The notes beneath the pieces are model-generated. The model made no database searches. It had not been told where the DNA came from and saw only the letters and a list, made by a program, of their open reading frames with translations. Shown here one piece after another: positions 7,982 to 16,556 of a DNA stretch of 64,000 nucleotides. This DNA comes from Filobacillus milosensis (GTDB lineage: Bacteria > Bacillota > Bacilli > Bacillales > Alkalibacillaceae): the NCBI RefSeq assembly GCF_004402015.1, contig NZ_SOPW01000010.1, positions 1 through 64,000 on the forward strand, read 5' to 3'. The number at the start of each line of letters is the position of its first letter. Within the stretch, counting starts at the first letter, position 1. The position numbers were made by a program, and so were the translations under genes.

Positions 7982-9070
7982 TTACTCTGCAAAAACAGGT
8001 CCGACATATTCAGCTTTCGGTCTGAATATCGTATTATCCTCTAGCTGCTCCATGACATGTGCAGTCCAACCAATCACTCGGCTTGCAGTAAATGTTGATG
8101 TAAATAATGACGGATCTAGTTTCAGTTCTTTCATTACGGCAGCGGCATAGTATTCTACGTTGGTATATAATCCTCGACCTGGTTTAAGGTCCTCGAGTAC
8201 ATTAACAGCAATATCCTCGACTTTTATCGCAAGGTCAAACCAATCTTCGTCCTGCTTATTTTGTTGTAATATATCTTTAAGTGCGATTGCTCGTGGATCT
8301 AGTGTTTTATAAACACGGTGACCGAACCCCATTAGTTTTTCACCACGTTCGACTTTTTCTTGAATCATTTGGTGAATATCATTTGATTGCGAAGCTTCAT
8401 TTAACAACTCGAGTACTCCAGTAGGCGCTCCGCCGTGAAGTGGACCCTTCATTGTGCCAATCGCTGATGTAATCGCAGAAGCTAAATCAGACTCTGAAGA
8501 TGCGGTAACTCTTGCAGAAAAAGTGGATGCATTTAACCCATGTTCCATCGTAAGGATCATATAAGTTTCTAGTGCACGAACATGCTCACCTCTTGGTTCG
8601 CGTCCCGTTACCATATATAAATAATAAGCGACATGATCGAGATCTTTTCGAATATCAGGGAATGGTTGTTTGTCTAAACAATATAGTCGATATGCAATAG
8701 CGCTCGGTATTAATGTCGTAATACGAACAGCGTCGTCTACACTAGGTTTGTCTGTTGAAATTAACTCAATTGATGAAGTAACCGTTCGTATAACATCCAG
8801 CATTTCTAAACGTTTAGGTAAGTTCTTAATAATGTTTTTTAAATAGTCTGGTAGTGTACGTGCTTCTTTAAATTTCTTTTTAATATCCTCTAACTCATTT
8901 GCTGAAGGTAATTTCCCATACCATAATAAATAAGCTACTTCTTCAAAAGAGTGTTCTTTTGAAAGGTTTTTAGCGGGATAGCCAGCATAGATTAACTGAC
9001 CTCGCTCACCATCAATCATACTTAACTTCGTTTCCGTGCAAACAACGCCTTTTAATCCTTTATATATCAT
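7982..9070 (-). CDS. citA: Citrate synthase, CitA type
   Basis: A 362-residue enzyme joining acetyl-CoA and oxaloacetate to citrate. The catalytic His residues are visible: His212 in KGPLHGGAP and His251 in MGFGHRVYK. The third catalytic position, Asp in most citrate synthases (NVD), is Glu306 here (TNVEYY). I recall that B. subtilis CitA shares this Glu, which fits assignment to the minor CitA enzyme and not CitZ. A divergent LysR gene 109 bases away matches the citA-citR arrangement of B. subtilis. AAAGGAGGGG precedes the ATG; a terminator follows. Confidence 0.88.
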   Translation of the reverse strand: MIYKGLKGVVCTETKLSMIDGERGQLIYAGYPAKNLSKEHSFEEVAYLLWYGKLPSANELEDIKKKFKEARTLPDYLKNIIKNLPKRLEMLDVIRTVTSSIELISTDKPSVDDAVRITTLIPSAIAYRLYCLDKQPFPDIRKDLDHVAYYLYMVTGREPRGEHVRALETYMILTMEHGLNASTFSARVTASSESDLASAITSAIGTMKGPLHGGAPTGVLELLNEASQSNDIHQMIQEKVERGEKLMGFGHRVYKTLDPRAIALKDILQQNKQDEDWFDLAIKVEDIAVNVLEDLKPGRGLYTNVEYYAAAVMKELKLDPSLFTSTFTASRVIGWTAHVMEQLEDNTIFRPKAEYVGPVFAE

Positions 9071-9114
9071 AAGACCCCTCCTTTTATTGTCTACTTATAG
9101 TATATGAGGTATGA

Positions 9115-9157
9115 TTGATTAATAAAATTAAATATTTTTAAATGTTTTGATTAATAA
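9115..9157. promoter_or_regulatory. Direct repeats in the citA-citR intergenic region, candidate CitR sites
   Basis: TTGATTAATAA occurs at 9115-9125 and again at 9147-9157, 32 bp apart (three helical turns). Each contains the T-N11-A style AT-rich core favoured by LysR regulators. The pair sits between the two divergent start codons and could control both genes. Confidence 0.5.
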
Positions 9158-9179
9158 TATTAATTAGAAGGTGTTATAT

Positions 9180-10061
9180 ATGGAATTATCCTGGATGAAA
9201 ACCTTTGTAACAGTGGCAGAGTTAGGGAACTTTCGGAAAGCATCTGAAGCATTATATGTCTCACAGCCCACGGTGACCGTCCATATCAAAGCGTTGGAAA
9301 AAGAGCTTGGCGTGACACTTTTTGAACGAGGTAAACGATTGGTTAAGTTAACTGAAGAAGGGCGAGTTTACTTGCCTCATGCAAAAGAAGTGCTAGATCT
9401 GCATCAACAGGGACTTACCCAGATCCAATCGTTTACTCAAGGATATCGACTACAGCTAAAGCTGGCCATTTCCCCTTTAGTGGCTGACACGATTATGCCA
9501 TTTGTATTGAAAAATTATTTAGAAAACCATCCAGAAGTTGAAGTAGCTGTTGAAATTATGGAATCTCAAATAATCGAAAAAGCCGTAATGGACGAGGTCG
9601 TCGATATAGGGTTTACGTTAATAGAATATCGTGGTTCACAACTGAATCAGACTAAGTTATATGAAGATGAAGTGGTATTATGTGTACCTCATGATGGCTT
9701 AGATAACGAGACAGCCCCAGCTTTACTGCCCGAGGATTTGCTTGAACAGTATTATTTATTAACTCATAACCACCCTGTTTATTGGGAATCATTGGCCCAT
9801 CAAATCAAGTCACACTATCCTAAAACAAAAATGATGAAAGTTTCACAAAATCATATCACCAAGCGCTTTATTGTTAGTGGGTTAGGGGTGTCATTTTTGC
9901 CCAAATCAACAATCAGGAGGGAAATCTTAGAAGGACGTATTCTTCAAGTAGGATTTCCAGAAATAGAATTACCTCGGGTAAACACTTATGCCTTAACGAA
10001 ATATCACCACTCGTTGGAAAAAGACTTCATCGACTTTGTTTCAGGGTATCAATTCCAATAA
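9180..10061 (+). CDS. citR: LysR-type transcriptional regulator, CitR-like
   Basis: A 293-residue regulator. Residues 1-60 are a winged helix-turn-helix (FRKASEALYVSQPTVTVHIKALEKELGVTLFER), followed by a linker helix and a periplasmic-binding-like effector domain (about 90-293). In B. subtilis, CitR represses the divergent citA; the same gene order supports that role here. The ATG at 9180 lies six bases after AGAAGGTG; the GTG at 9171 lies inside that site. Confidence 0.8.
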   Translation: MELSWMKTFVTVAELGNFRKASEALYVSQPTVTVHIKALEKELGVTLFERGKRLVKLTEEGRVYLPHAKEVLDLHQQGLTQIQSFTQGYRLQLKLAISPLVADTIMPFVLKNYLENHPEVEVAVEIMESQIIEKAVMDEVVDIGFTLIEYRGSQLNQTKLYEDEVVLCVPHDGLDNETAPALLPEDLLEQYYLLTHNHPVYWESLAHQIKSHYPKTKMMKVSQNHITKRFIVSGLGVSFLPKSTIRREILEGRILQVGFPEIELPRVNTYALTKYHHSLEKDFIDFVSGYQFQ

Positions 10062-10076
10062 AAAGGAGGACCTATT

Positions 10077-10550
10077 ATGGGCTATGTTATGGATTTGAGG
10101 AAATTGGTGGGGACTAGGCCGTTAATTGTGGTCGGCGCAAGTGTGATGGTGTTAAATGAACGCAAAGAGTTGCTACTACAAAAAAGAAAAGATAACGGTT
10201 GTTGGGGACTGCCAGGTGGTTCAATGGAACTTGGTGAATCACTTGAAGAGGTAGCGAAACGAGAAATGATTGAGGAGACAGGTTTAACACCTGATAACCT
10301 TACATTACTTAATGTTTTCTCAGGTGAAGAGCAGTACTATAAACTCCCGCATGGTGATGAATTATATAATGTAACAGCTAATTATTTATGCACAGAATAT
10401 GAAGGCAAGTTGCGAATAGACGAAGACGAGAGTCTAGACATTAACTTTTTCAATCTTAAAGAGTTGCCAAAACCATTAAATCCACCAGATATTCCTGTGA
10501 TAAAGTACTTTAATAATAGGACTTTTGATATAATGGGTGATAACAATTAA
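10077..10550 (+). CDS. Nudix hydrolase
   Basis: A 157-residue pyrophosphohydrolase. The Nudix box is complete: GGSMELGESLEEVAKR followed by EMIEETGL, with the Mg-binding Glu residues in REMIEE. The substrate is a nucleoside diphosphate derivative of unknown identity. The N-terminus (MGYVMDLRKLVGTRPL) is nearly the same as that of the Nudix gene at 57182, so the two are paralogs. AAAAAGGAGG provides a strong start. It follows citR by 15 bases and may be cotranscribed. Confidence 0.88.
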   Translation: MGYVMDLRKLVGTRPLIVVGASVMVLNERKELLLQKRKDNGCWGLPGGSMELGESLEEVAKREMIEETGLTPDNLTLLNVFSGEEQYYKLPHGDELYNVTANYLCTEYEGKLRIDEDESLDINFFNLKELPKPLNPPDIPVIKYFNNRTFDIMGDNN

Positions 10551-10568
10551 CTGGGATGTGGTCGGTTG

Positions 10569-12083
10569 ATGGAATTATATAATCGTTTCACGAAAACTTT
10601 ATTAATAAACTACTTTATTGGTTCGGTCATAGCAGTCGGCGGAATCGGTGGTGTGTTTATTTTTAACACCTTAACGCTTACTCAAACCGACATTGTAGTC
10701 TTACTTATTATTTTAATCTTATCCATTATCGTGATGTTCATCGCTGAGTATCGTCAGTTCACAAAAGATGTTCATCCGATTAAACAGGTATATTCAAGTG
10801 AAGCCCCAAGTCTTTCAACGATTGAAGCGGGTTTTGTTGCGGCAAATAAACTCCCTTGGTTAACGGTAAAACGAGTAATGGGCCCGCACTGGCTTGGGTT
10901 GAGTTTTCCGGCTATTGGTTTAGCTTTATTATCAATCAATATAGGGTTATTATCACTTCCGTATAGATACGTGTTATTTGCTTTTATTGGATCATTGCTA
11001 GTGGCTGGAATGCATGCGTTAATTGAGTTTTATCTTACGATGAATGCTGTACATATCGTTACAAAACATATGGTTAAACTAGCTAAAAGTCATTATAATC
11101 ATTCGCTATCGTTGAATGGTGATGTGCTAATTTCGTTAAAACAGAAATTTCAATTCAGTACGATTTTTATTGGGATCTTCCCACTTTTATTATTCAGTTT
11201 AGCTTCTCAGATTCGTTTGGAAGAAGTTTCGGAGTCTATCATTTTTAATTATTGGGAATGGGCAGTCGTCATATTAATTATTAATGTTGTGTTTGCAAGT
11301 TTTGCTTCTTACTTACTTTTTAAAGGAATCGACCAGCCGATGCAGCAACTGCAACATGACATGAAGTCTGTGCAAGATGGAGAGTTTGTTAAAACGGATG
11401 AGTTGTACTCGGACGAGTTTTCTAGATTGACGTACGGATTCAATCATATGGTTGAGTCGATTAAAGAACGTGATGAAATGAACCAAAACTTATCAGAGAG
11501 CTTGATTACTACACTTGCAGCGGCCTTAGATGCGAAAGATCCATATACGGCGGGTCATTCGTATAGGGTGTCAGAGTACTCCGTTGAAATTGGAAAACGT
11601 GCGAACTTATCAAAAGACCAATTAACTAACTTAAGGAAATCAGCTCTTTTGCATGATATCGGAAAAATTGGGATCAACGACAGCATCCTCCTAAAGGATG
11701 GCAAGCTGTCAGATGAAGAATTTGATGAGATTAAAAAGCACCCAATCTACGGGTATGACATTTTAACTCAAGTCAAACCGATTGAAAAAGTGATTCCGTA
11801 TCTTGAGGGCGTTCGTCACCATCATGAGCGATATGACGGTGGTGGTTATCCGGATGGACTTAAGGGAGAACAAATTCCACTCTTCGGAAGAATTATGGCT
11901 GTTGCTGACGCTTTTGATGCGATGACATCAGACCGACCTTACCGAAAAGGGTTTACTCAAGAGAAGGCGTTATCAATTTTAAAAGAAGGTAAAGGAACGC
12001 AGTGGGATGCTGAGTTTGTAGATCTGTTTTTAGAATACATGTATGAAGATGAACCGACACTAAGAAAACTACCGCTCAAGTAA
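10569..12083 (+). CDS. Membrane HD-GYP domain protein (cyclic-di-GMP phosphodiesterase-like)
   Basis: A 504-residue protein. The N-terminal 255 residues contain six hydrophobic segments (about 12-34, 42-60, 108-128, 134-156, 196-214, 230-252). A HAMP-like linker (about 255-305) leads to an HD-GYP domain: HDIGKIG with the HD pair near residue 362, and HHERYDGGGYPDGL, the GYP loop, near 418-431, then IPLFGRIMAVADAFDAM. All metal and GYP residues appear intact, so it may hydrolyse cyclic-di-GMP in response to a membrane signal. The ATG one codon after a TTG is preferred; the ribosome site is weak, and it lies 15 bases after the Nudix gene. Confidence 0.82.
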   Translation: MELYNRFTKTLLINYFIGSVIAVGGIGGVFIFNTLTLTQTDIVVLLIILILSIIVMFIAEYRQFTKDVHPIKQVYSSEAPSLSTIEAGFVAANKLPWLTVKRVMGPHWLGLSFPAIGLALLSINIGLLSLPYRYVLFAFIGSLLVAGMHALIEFYLTMNAVHIVTKHMVKLAKSHYNHSLSLNGDVLISLKQKFQFSTIFIGIFPLLLFSLASQIRLEEVSESIIFNYWEWAVVILIINVVFASFASYLLFKGIDQPMQQLQHDMKSVQDGEFVKTDELYSDEFSRLTYGFNHMVESIKERDEMNQNLSESLITTLAAALDAKDPYTAGHSYRVSEYSVEIGKRANLSKDQLTNLRKSALLHDIGKIGINDSILLKDGKLSDEEFDEIKKHPIYGYDILTQVKPIEKVIPYLEGVRHHHERYDGGGYPDGLKGEQIPLFGRIMAVADAFDAMTSDRPYRKGFTQEKALSILKEGKGTQWDAEFVDLFLEYMYEDEPTLRKLPLK

Positions 12084-12120
12084 AAGGTATGGTTTAGTAA
12101 CTTAAAAAGGGGTGTTCTCA

Positions 12121-12708
12121 ATGACCAATAGTCAAATGAATCCTAAGGTTGATGAATTTTTAAGTAATTCAATAAAGTGGAGAGAAGAGTATGTGAAGAT
12201 GAGGCATATCGTACTTGACTGTGATTTAACCGAAGAATTTAAGTGGAAGCACCCTTGTTACACGCTTGATAATAAGAACATCGTTTTAATACATGGATTT
12301 AAAGAATATTGTGCATTGTTGTTTCACAAAGGTGCCTTGTTAAAGGATCCTCACGAGATTCTAATTAGACAAACAGAAAATGTTCAGGCGGCGCGTCAGA
12401 TTCGTTTTACCAATGTAGAAGAAATAGTTGAGTTAGAATCCATTTTGAAAGACTACATTAAGGAAGCCATTGAAGTAGAAAAAGCAGGCTTGGAAGTGAA
12501 AAAGAAAACAGATATAACGATTCCTGAAGAGCTACAGAGTAAATTTGAAGAAATGCCAGCTTTAAAAGGCGCTTTTGAATCATTGACCCCAGGAAGGCAA
12601 AGGGCATACTGTCTTTATATTTCAAAGGCAAAACAATCAAAAACGCGAGAGTCGAGAGTTGAGAAATATGTACAGCATATTCTCGATGGTAAGGGGTTAA
12701 ATGATTAA
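12121..12708 (+). CDS. YdeI/DUF1801-like protein
   Basis: A 195-residue protein. The first half has the DUF1801 look (WREEYVKMRHIVLDCDLTEEFKWKHPCYTLDNKNIVLIHGFKEYCAL split by a hydrophobic strand), the second half the YdeI tail ending in TPGRQRAYCLYISKAKQSKTRESRVEKY. This two-part architecture is common in soil Bacillaceae and is annotated YdeI/OmpD-associated; the function is not established. AAAAAGGGGTG sets the ATG at 12121 in preference to the GTG at 12112. Confidence 0.75.
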   Translation: MTNSQMNPKVDEFLSNSIKWREEYVKMRHIVLDCDLTEEFKWKHPCYTLDNKNIVLIHGFKEYCALLFHKGALLKDPHEILIRQTENVQAARQIRFTNVEEIVELESILKDYIKEAIEVEKAGLEVKKKTDITIPEELQSKFEEMPALKGAFESLTPGRQRAYCLYISKAKQSKTRESRVEKYVQHILDGKGLND

Positions 12709-12722
12709 TTAACGGCATTAAG

Positions 12723-12748
12723 AAAGAGGTGCAATTCGCACCTCTTTT
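12723..12748 (+). terminator. Intrinsic terminator
   Basis: AAAGAGGTGC pairs perfectly with GCACCTCTTT over a 5-base loop, ending in TTTTG. It lies between convergent genes and is nearly symmetric, so it can serve both. Confidence 0.8.
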
Positions 12749-12751
12749 GTA

Positions 12752-13117
12752 TTAGTTAGTCATTTCTACGACATAGGATGTGAGTTCCTTGATTTTACCT
12801 GATTTAAAACTATCGAGCTTGTACACATCACAGAATCCATATTTTTTATCTTCGCCAACTTTTGTTGTGAAAGTAATCACACCATTAACAGCAGCTTCAA
12901 GACCATGTGTAATCGAGTGATGTATATTCAATTTGAATGTATCATTCGTTTTCATGCCACCAAGGGCCTCTTCTAATGCATTTTTACCTTTGATTATATC
13001 ATCGCCAACCATTTCCCATTGAACGTCTTCAGTCACGCTATTTAAAATAAACTTCAAATCGCCAGTCATAAATGCTTCATTAAATTCTTCAAAGAACTTC
13101 TGTTTTTCCGTAGCCAT
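12752..13117 (-). CDS. NTF2-like (SnoaL-type) protein
   Basis: A 121-residue cone-shaped-fold protein: EFNEAFMTGDLKFILNSVTEDVQWEMVGDDIIKGKNALEEAL split across helix and strand elements is the classic SnoaL-like start, and the C-terminal strands include CDVYKLDSFKSGKIKELTSY. Such proteins are small isomerases, hydrolases or binding proteins; no catalytic residue can be assigned. AAAAAGGAG precedes the ATG. Confidence 0.75.
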   Translation of the reverse strand: MATEKQKFFEEFNEAFMTGDLKFILNSVTEDVQWEMVGDDIIKGKNALEEALGGMKTNDTFKLNIHHSITHGLEAAVNGVITFTTKVGEDKKYGFCDVYKLDSFKSGKIKELTSYVVEMTN

Positions 13118-13208
13118 GGTTAAGCTCCTTTTTATAATAATATCGTATATAAATCATATCAGAATGAATTTCCATACGCTAATGTAGAGGTTGTTCTATC
13201 AAGATGGT

Positions 13209-13760
13209 TTATTGCAAGCTTACGGGAATTTTATTAAGTTTCTTTAAAAGTTCTATATAGTTTTTTAAGAGAAATCCAATGTTATCTATATAGTAGCTTG
13301 TCATATGTCCCTTAGAATTTTCTTCATACTTTAACCATGCCGATTCAATTTCTTTAAGTTTATTTAGATGAGATTGATTAATACCATCTTCAAATTCAGC
13401 AAGATTAAGTGGGAAAATAACAGCTTGTGTTGTAGGGATACTAATATATTCTTCCCACATGGTTTCATTGATATCTTCTTTATTTAATTCAATTAATGTT
13501 TCAATTTTTTTCTGTTGGTTAAGAAGAGTACTAAAAAGTAATTTTAAGTTATCATCAGTAGGATCTTCTTGAACACGTTCAAACGCATACTCGATTGGGA
13601 ATGCGTTGTATGAAAATAATAACTTCTGTTCAGCTTTAGAAGTTTTATTCTCTAATTGTATTATTTGTTGATTCTGGATAAATAATTTATCTGCTATTAG
13701 AAATACAATAAGTGCAGTAAAGGTAATTAATAAGATTTTTTTCCAATTATGTTTCTTCAT
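13209..13760 (-). CDS. Membrane-anchored protein, unknown
   Basis: A 183-residue protein with a single N-terminal helix (residues 8-26) followed by a mostly helical, Glu/Leu/Lys-rich outer domain. Its layout (one anchor, four-helix-like tail, 170-185 residues) resembles the product at 50388, but I cannot show homology. GGTAGGG lies before the ATG. Function unknown; expressed alone. Confidence 0.55.
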   Translation of the reverse strand: MKKHNWKKILLITFTALIVFLIADKLFIQNQQIIQLENKTSKAEQKLLFSYNAFPIEYAFERVQEDPTDDNLKLLFSTLLNQQKKIETLIELNKEDINETMWEEYISIPTTQAVIFPLNLAEFEDGINQSHLNKLKEIESAWLKYEENSKGHMTSYYIDNIGFLLKNYIELLKKLNKIPVSLQ

Positions 13761-13898
13761 TTATAACCCTACCTAATATATTTTGTATATCATTGTACTA
13801 GATATTAGAAAAGTTTACATCTTAATGAAGAAGGTATTTCCTATGAAAAATAGAAAACATTAATTAGAGGATTATACTTACAGGAGGTCACATTCAAT

Positions 13899-14852
13899 AT
13901 GTCTCAACCAATTGATTTAGGAAACGAAATGACGTTAATAGATTTATACGATTTAAAGATGCCGGGACGCACGGGTTCTTATGTACTTCATGCTGAAGAG
14001 CTAACCATTGTAGAGACAAGCGCGAGTCCGTCGGTGCCTTATCTGCTAGAGGGATTGAAACAATTAGAAATTGACTTAGAAGACGTCAAACACATTATAG
14101 TGACGCATATTCATTTGGACCATGCTGGTGGTGTCGGTTTATTTTTAGAAAAGTGCCCAAACGCTAAGGTATATGTTCATCCAAAAGGGAAGCGTCATTT
14201 AGCAGACCCAAGCAAATTAATTGCCGGTGCAAGAGCAGTATACGGTGAAAAATTTGATGAACTGTTTGATCCAATTGTGCCTGTGCCCGAAGATCGTTTA
14301 GTGGAAATGAGTGAAGGAGATACGCTCGACATTGGCGATGGACGAGTGTTAACGTTTTACGATTCTCCAGGCCATGCCAAGCACCACTTTAGTATCCATG
14401 ATTCATTAAGTAATGGGGTGTTTACTGGTGATACCATTGGCGTCTATTATCCTCAGGCTGAGGGCTTGAATTTTGTATTACCTTCAACGTCACCGAACCA
14501 GTTTGACCCTGATGCCATGCTTGATTCATTGGCAAAAATTGAAGGGCTTCATGTAGATCAAATCTACTTTGGACATTATGGCAGGTCGCGTGACCCTAAG
14601 CATGTGTATGGACAAATCCGATTCTGGTTGCCGCGTTTTGTTGAAGCGGGTGAAAAAGTGTTTGAAGAAATGCCTGAAGCATCATTTGAAGAGAAAACAG
14701 AAAAAGTCGCAGAAAATCTCGAGAATCTGGTAACGACCCACCTCGTCGAACAGAATATTCCTAGCGATCATGTGGTTTATAAGTATCTAAACCTTGACTT
14801 GAAAGTCTGCGCGATGGGAATTGTGGATTATTTGATGAAACAAAATCAATAA
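13899..14852 (+). CDS. MBL-fold metallo-hydrolase
   Basis: A 317-residue metallo-beta-lactamase-fold enzyme. The metal motif THIHLDHAGG (about 68-77) supplies His-x-His-x-Asp-His; further ligands are the His in DSPGHAKHH (about 164-170), the Asp in FTGDTIG (about 193) and the His in FGHYGRS. The extended C-terminal helical part is typical of glyoxalase II-like hydrolases of Bacillaceae. The substrate is unknown. CAGGAGG precedes the ATG and a terminator follows. Confidence 0.85.
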   Translation: MSQPIDLGNEMTLIDLYDLKMPGRTGSYVLHAEELTIVETSASPSVPYLLEGLKQLEIDLEDVKHIIVTHIHLDHAGGVGLFLEKCPNAKVYVHPKGKRHLADPSKLIAGARAVYGEKFDELFDPIVPVPEDRLVEMSEGDTLDIGDGRVLTFYDSPGHAKHHFSIHDSLSNGVFTGDTIGVYYPQAEGLNFVLPSTSPNQFDPDAMLDSLAKIEGLHVDQIYFGHYGRSRDPKHVYGQIRFWLPRFVEAGEKVFEEMPEASFEEKTEKVAENLENLVTTHLVEQNIPSDHVVYKYLNLDLKVCAMGIVDYLMKQNQ

Positions 14853-14862
14853 AATGAATGTT

Positions 14863-14896
14863 AAGCTGTGCTCGATATAGAGTGCAGCTTTTTTTA
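14863..14896 (+). terminator. Intrinsic terminator after the MBL gene
   Basis: AAGCTGTGCTC pairs with GAGTGCAGCTT (two G-T pairs), followed by TTTTTTATT. Confidence 0.75.
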
Positions 14897-14977
14897 TTAC
14901 CCTAGCATGGAGTTTTTGGAATAAGTGAGAAAAAATTAGGTAAATCATTTAAGTTATTAGAAATAAAGCAATAAAAT

Positions 14978-15030
14978 TTCGCTTAATTAAGAAAAGTTTC
15001 GACTTAACTCTTTAAAAATTCGCTTATTCA
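14978..15030. repeat. Short phased word array, word TTCGCTTA/TTCGACTTA
   Basis: TTCGCTTAA, TTCGACTTAA and TTCGCTTATT begin at 14978, 14998 and 15019, spacings 20 and 21 bp, with AT-rich filler. It lies between the MBL terminator and the promoter at 15071. It has the same two-turn pitch as five other arrays in the window; only three copies here, so weakest of the set. Confidence 0.4.
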
Positions 15031-15070
15031 GATTAAATATTAGAGATTTTTAAATATGTAATTTTTTCCG

Positions 15071-15099
15071 TTGACACGAAACACAATCCCTATTATCAT
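15071..15099 (+). promoter_or_regulatory. Sigma-A promoter of the YeeE/YedE gene
   Basis: TTGACA (15071-15076), a 17-base spacer and TATCAT (15094-15099). The start codon lies about 50 bases downstream of the -10. The apparent TTG start of a longer frame is the -35 box itself. Confidence 0.8.
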
Positions 15100-15148
15100 A
15101 AACAATGTTCTAAATCCGATTAAACAAATCGGGAAAGGAGAATTATTT

Positions 15149-16408
15149 ATGTCAACTTCAACAAAAGTACAACCAGTCAGTGAAGTTAAAGACCCTGTAG
15201 AAACTAAACATACGGATTTAAATAAATCACAAACAAAATTAATTATTGGTGCATTAGTAGTAACTGCTGTATTGATGGTTTATCTCATGATGACTCAAGC
15301 AGCGATGCAACCAGTTCTATTACTACTAGGATTATTATTGGGTTATACACTATTTCATGCGCGTTTTGGTTTTACCTCAGCGTTCAGACGTTTTATGTCG
15401 GTTGGGAACGGTAAAGCGCTAAGGTCTCATATGGTTATGTTAGCAGTAGCCGTAACTCTATTCGCGCCGATTCTAGCATTCGGTCTATCATTCTTCGGAA
15501 CAGGTGCTTCAGGTTATGTGGCACCATTAGGAATTAGTTTATTAGTTGGTTCTTTCATGTTCGGTATTGGAATGCAGTTAGGCGGAGGGTGTGCATCAGG
15601 TACACTTTACGCTGTCGGTGGCGGACGTACGGTAATGTTTGTAACTCTATTATTCTTTATTGTAGGTTCAACGATCGGTGCGGCACATTTTCCATTCTGG
15701 ACACAAGATTTACCATCAATGGAACCAGTATCGCTAGCGACGACAACGGGCTTGGGATATGGTGGAGCATGGGCATTATCAATCGCGTTATTCGGTCTAG
15801 TAGCGTGGATTACGCTAGTGATTGAACGTAGAAAAAGCGCGCCGAAAATGGCTCCAGTTCCAACAACAAAGGGTTGGAAACGTATATTCCGTGGTTCATG
15901 GCCATTATTTGCAGCAGCAATTGCGCTAGCTGTTTTAAATGCTTTAACGTTAATGACTCGAGGTGCACCTTGGGGTGTAACGTCAGCATTCGCACTTTGG
16001 GGATCTAAAGCTGCAGCCTTCATGGGAATAGATGTAGCTAGCTGGGGTTACTGGCAAGGTGCCAACGCAGCCGTGTTAGAATCATCAATTTTTGCTGATT
16101 CGACTACAGTATTAAACTTAGGTGTAATTATCGGGGCCTTCATCGCATCAGCAGCAGGCGGCTTATTCAAGTTTTCTAAATTAACTAAAGGTAACGTAAC
16201 GGCAGCGATTATCGGTGGTCTGTTCATGGGATATGGCGCACGTCTAGCATTCGGTTGTAACATCGGTGCTTACTTCGGCGGAATTTCCTCATTTAGCCTA
16301 CACGGCTACATTTGGGGTATCCTTGCACTAGCAGGAACCTTTGTTGCACTGTATCTCAGACCACTTTTCGGTCTATCCGTACCAAAATCAAAAGATTCAT
16401 TATGTTAA
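15149..16408 (+). CDS. YeeE/YedE family sulfur-compound transporter (TsuA-like)
   Basis: A 419-residue inner-membrane protein with about ten hydrophobic segments. It carries the family's two Gly/Cys signatures: FGIGMQLGGGCASGTLYAVG (about 137-156) and LAFGCNIGAYFGGISSFS near the C-terminus, plus an earlier ARFGFTSAFRR loop. YeeE/TsuA proteins pass thiosulfate or related sulfur species through the membrane using Cys residues of these motifs; the exact substrate here is inferred only. GGGAAAGGAG sets the ATG at 15149. No tusA partner is adjacent. Confidence 0.85.
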   Translation: MSTSTKVQPVSEVKDPVETKHTDLNKSQTKLIIGALVVTAVLMVYLMMTQAAMQPVLLLLGLLLGYTLFHARFGFTSAFRRFMSVGNGKALRSHMVMLAVAVTLFAPILAFGLSFFGTGASGYVAPLGISLLVGSFMFGIGMQLGGGCASGTLYAVGGGRTVMFVTLLFFIVGSTIGAAHFPFWTQDLPSMEPVSLATTTGLGYGGAWALSIALFGLVAWITLVIERRKSAPKMAPVPTTKGWKRIFRGSWPLFAAAIALAVLNALTLMTRGAPWGVTSAFALWGSKAAAFMGIDVASWGYWQGANAAVLESSIFADSTTVLNLGVIIGAFIASAAGGLFKFSKLTKGNVTAAIIGGLFMGYGARLAFGCNIGAYFGGISSFSLHGYIWGILALAGTFVALYLRPLFGLSVPKSKDSLC

Positions 16409-16412
16409 TGAG

Positions 16413-16447
16413 AAAAATCTCGCCGTTTATATGCGGCGAGATTTTTT
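16413..16447 (+). terminator. Intrinsic terminator after the YeeE/YedE gene
   Basis: A 13-bp perfect stem, AAAAATCTCGCCG with CGGCGAGATTTTT, followed by more T. Confidence 0.9.
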
Positions 16448-16467
16448 AATGCTTAAAATTATTGTTA

Positions 16468-16551
16468 AGTACTCAAGTTAGAAAATTTAGTACTTGAGAT
16501 AATAAGTTTAATACTCAAGATCTTTCTGTTAGTACTTAAGTTAAAATTAAC
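16468..16551. repeat. Phased word array, word AGTACTYRAG, 21-bp pitch
   Basis: AGTACTCAAG, AGTACTTGAG, AATACTCAAG and AGTACTTAAG begin at 16468, 16489, 16510 and 16531, exactly 21 bp apart, with unrelated AT-rich filler. The variable pair alternates between CTCAAG and its complement CTTGAG. It lies between the 3' ends of two convergent genes. The reverse complement of the same word forms the array at 63670. Confidence 0.75.
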
Positions 16552-16556
16552 CGTAA

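Noticed and set aside
15071-15148. TTG start extending the YeeE/YedE protein by 26 residues
   Set aside because: The TTG is the first codon-like triplet of the -35 box TTGACA, and GGGAAAGGAG sets the start at 15149.
16057-16263. Open frames opposite to real genes, such as those antisense to the YeeE/YedE, aldehyde dehydrogenase and crotonase genes
   Set aside because: They lack ribosome sites and protein-like composition and mirror codon bias of the genes on the other strand.
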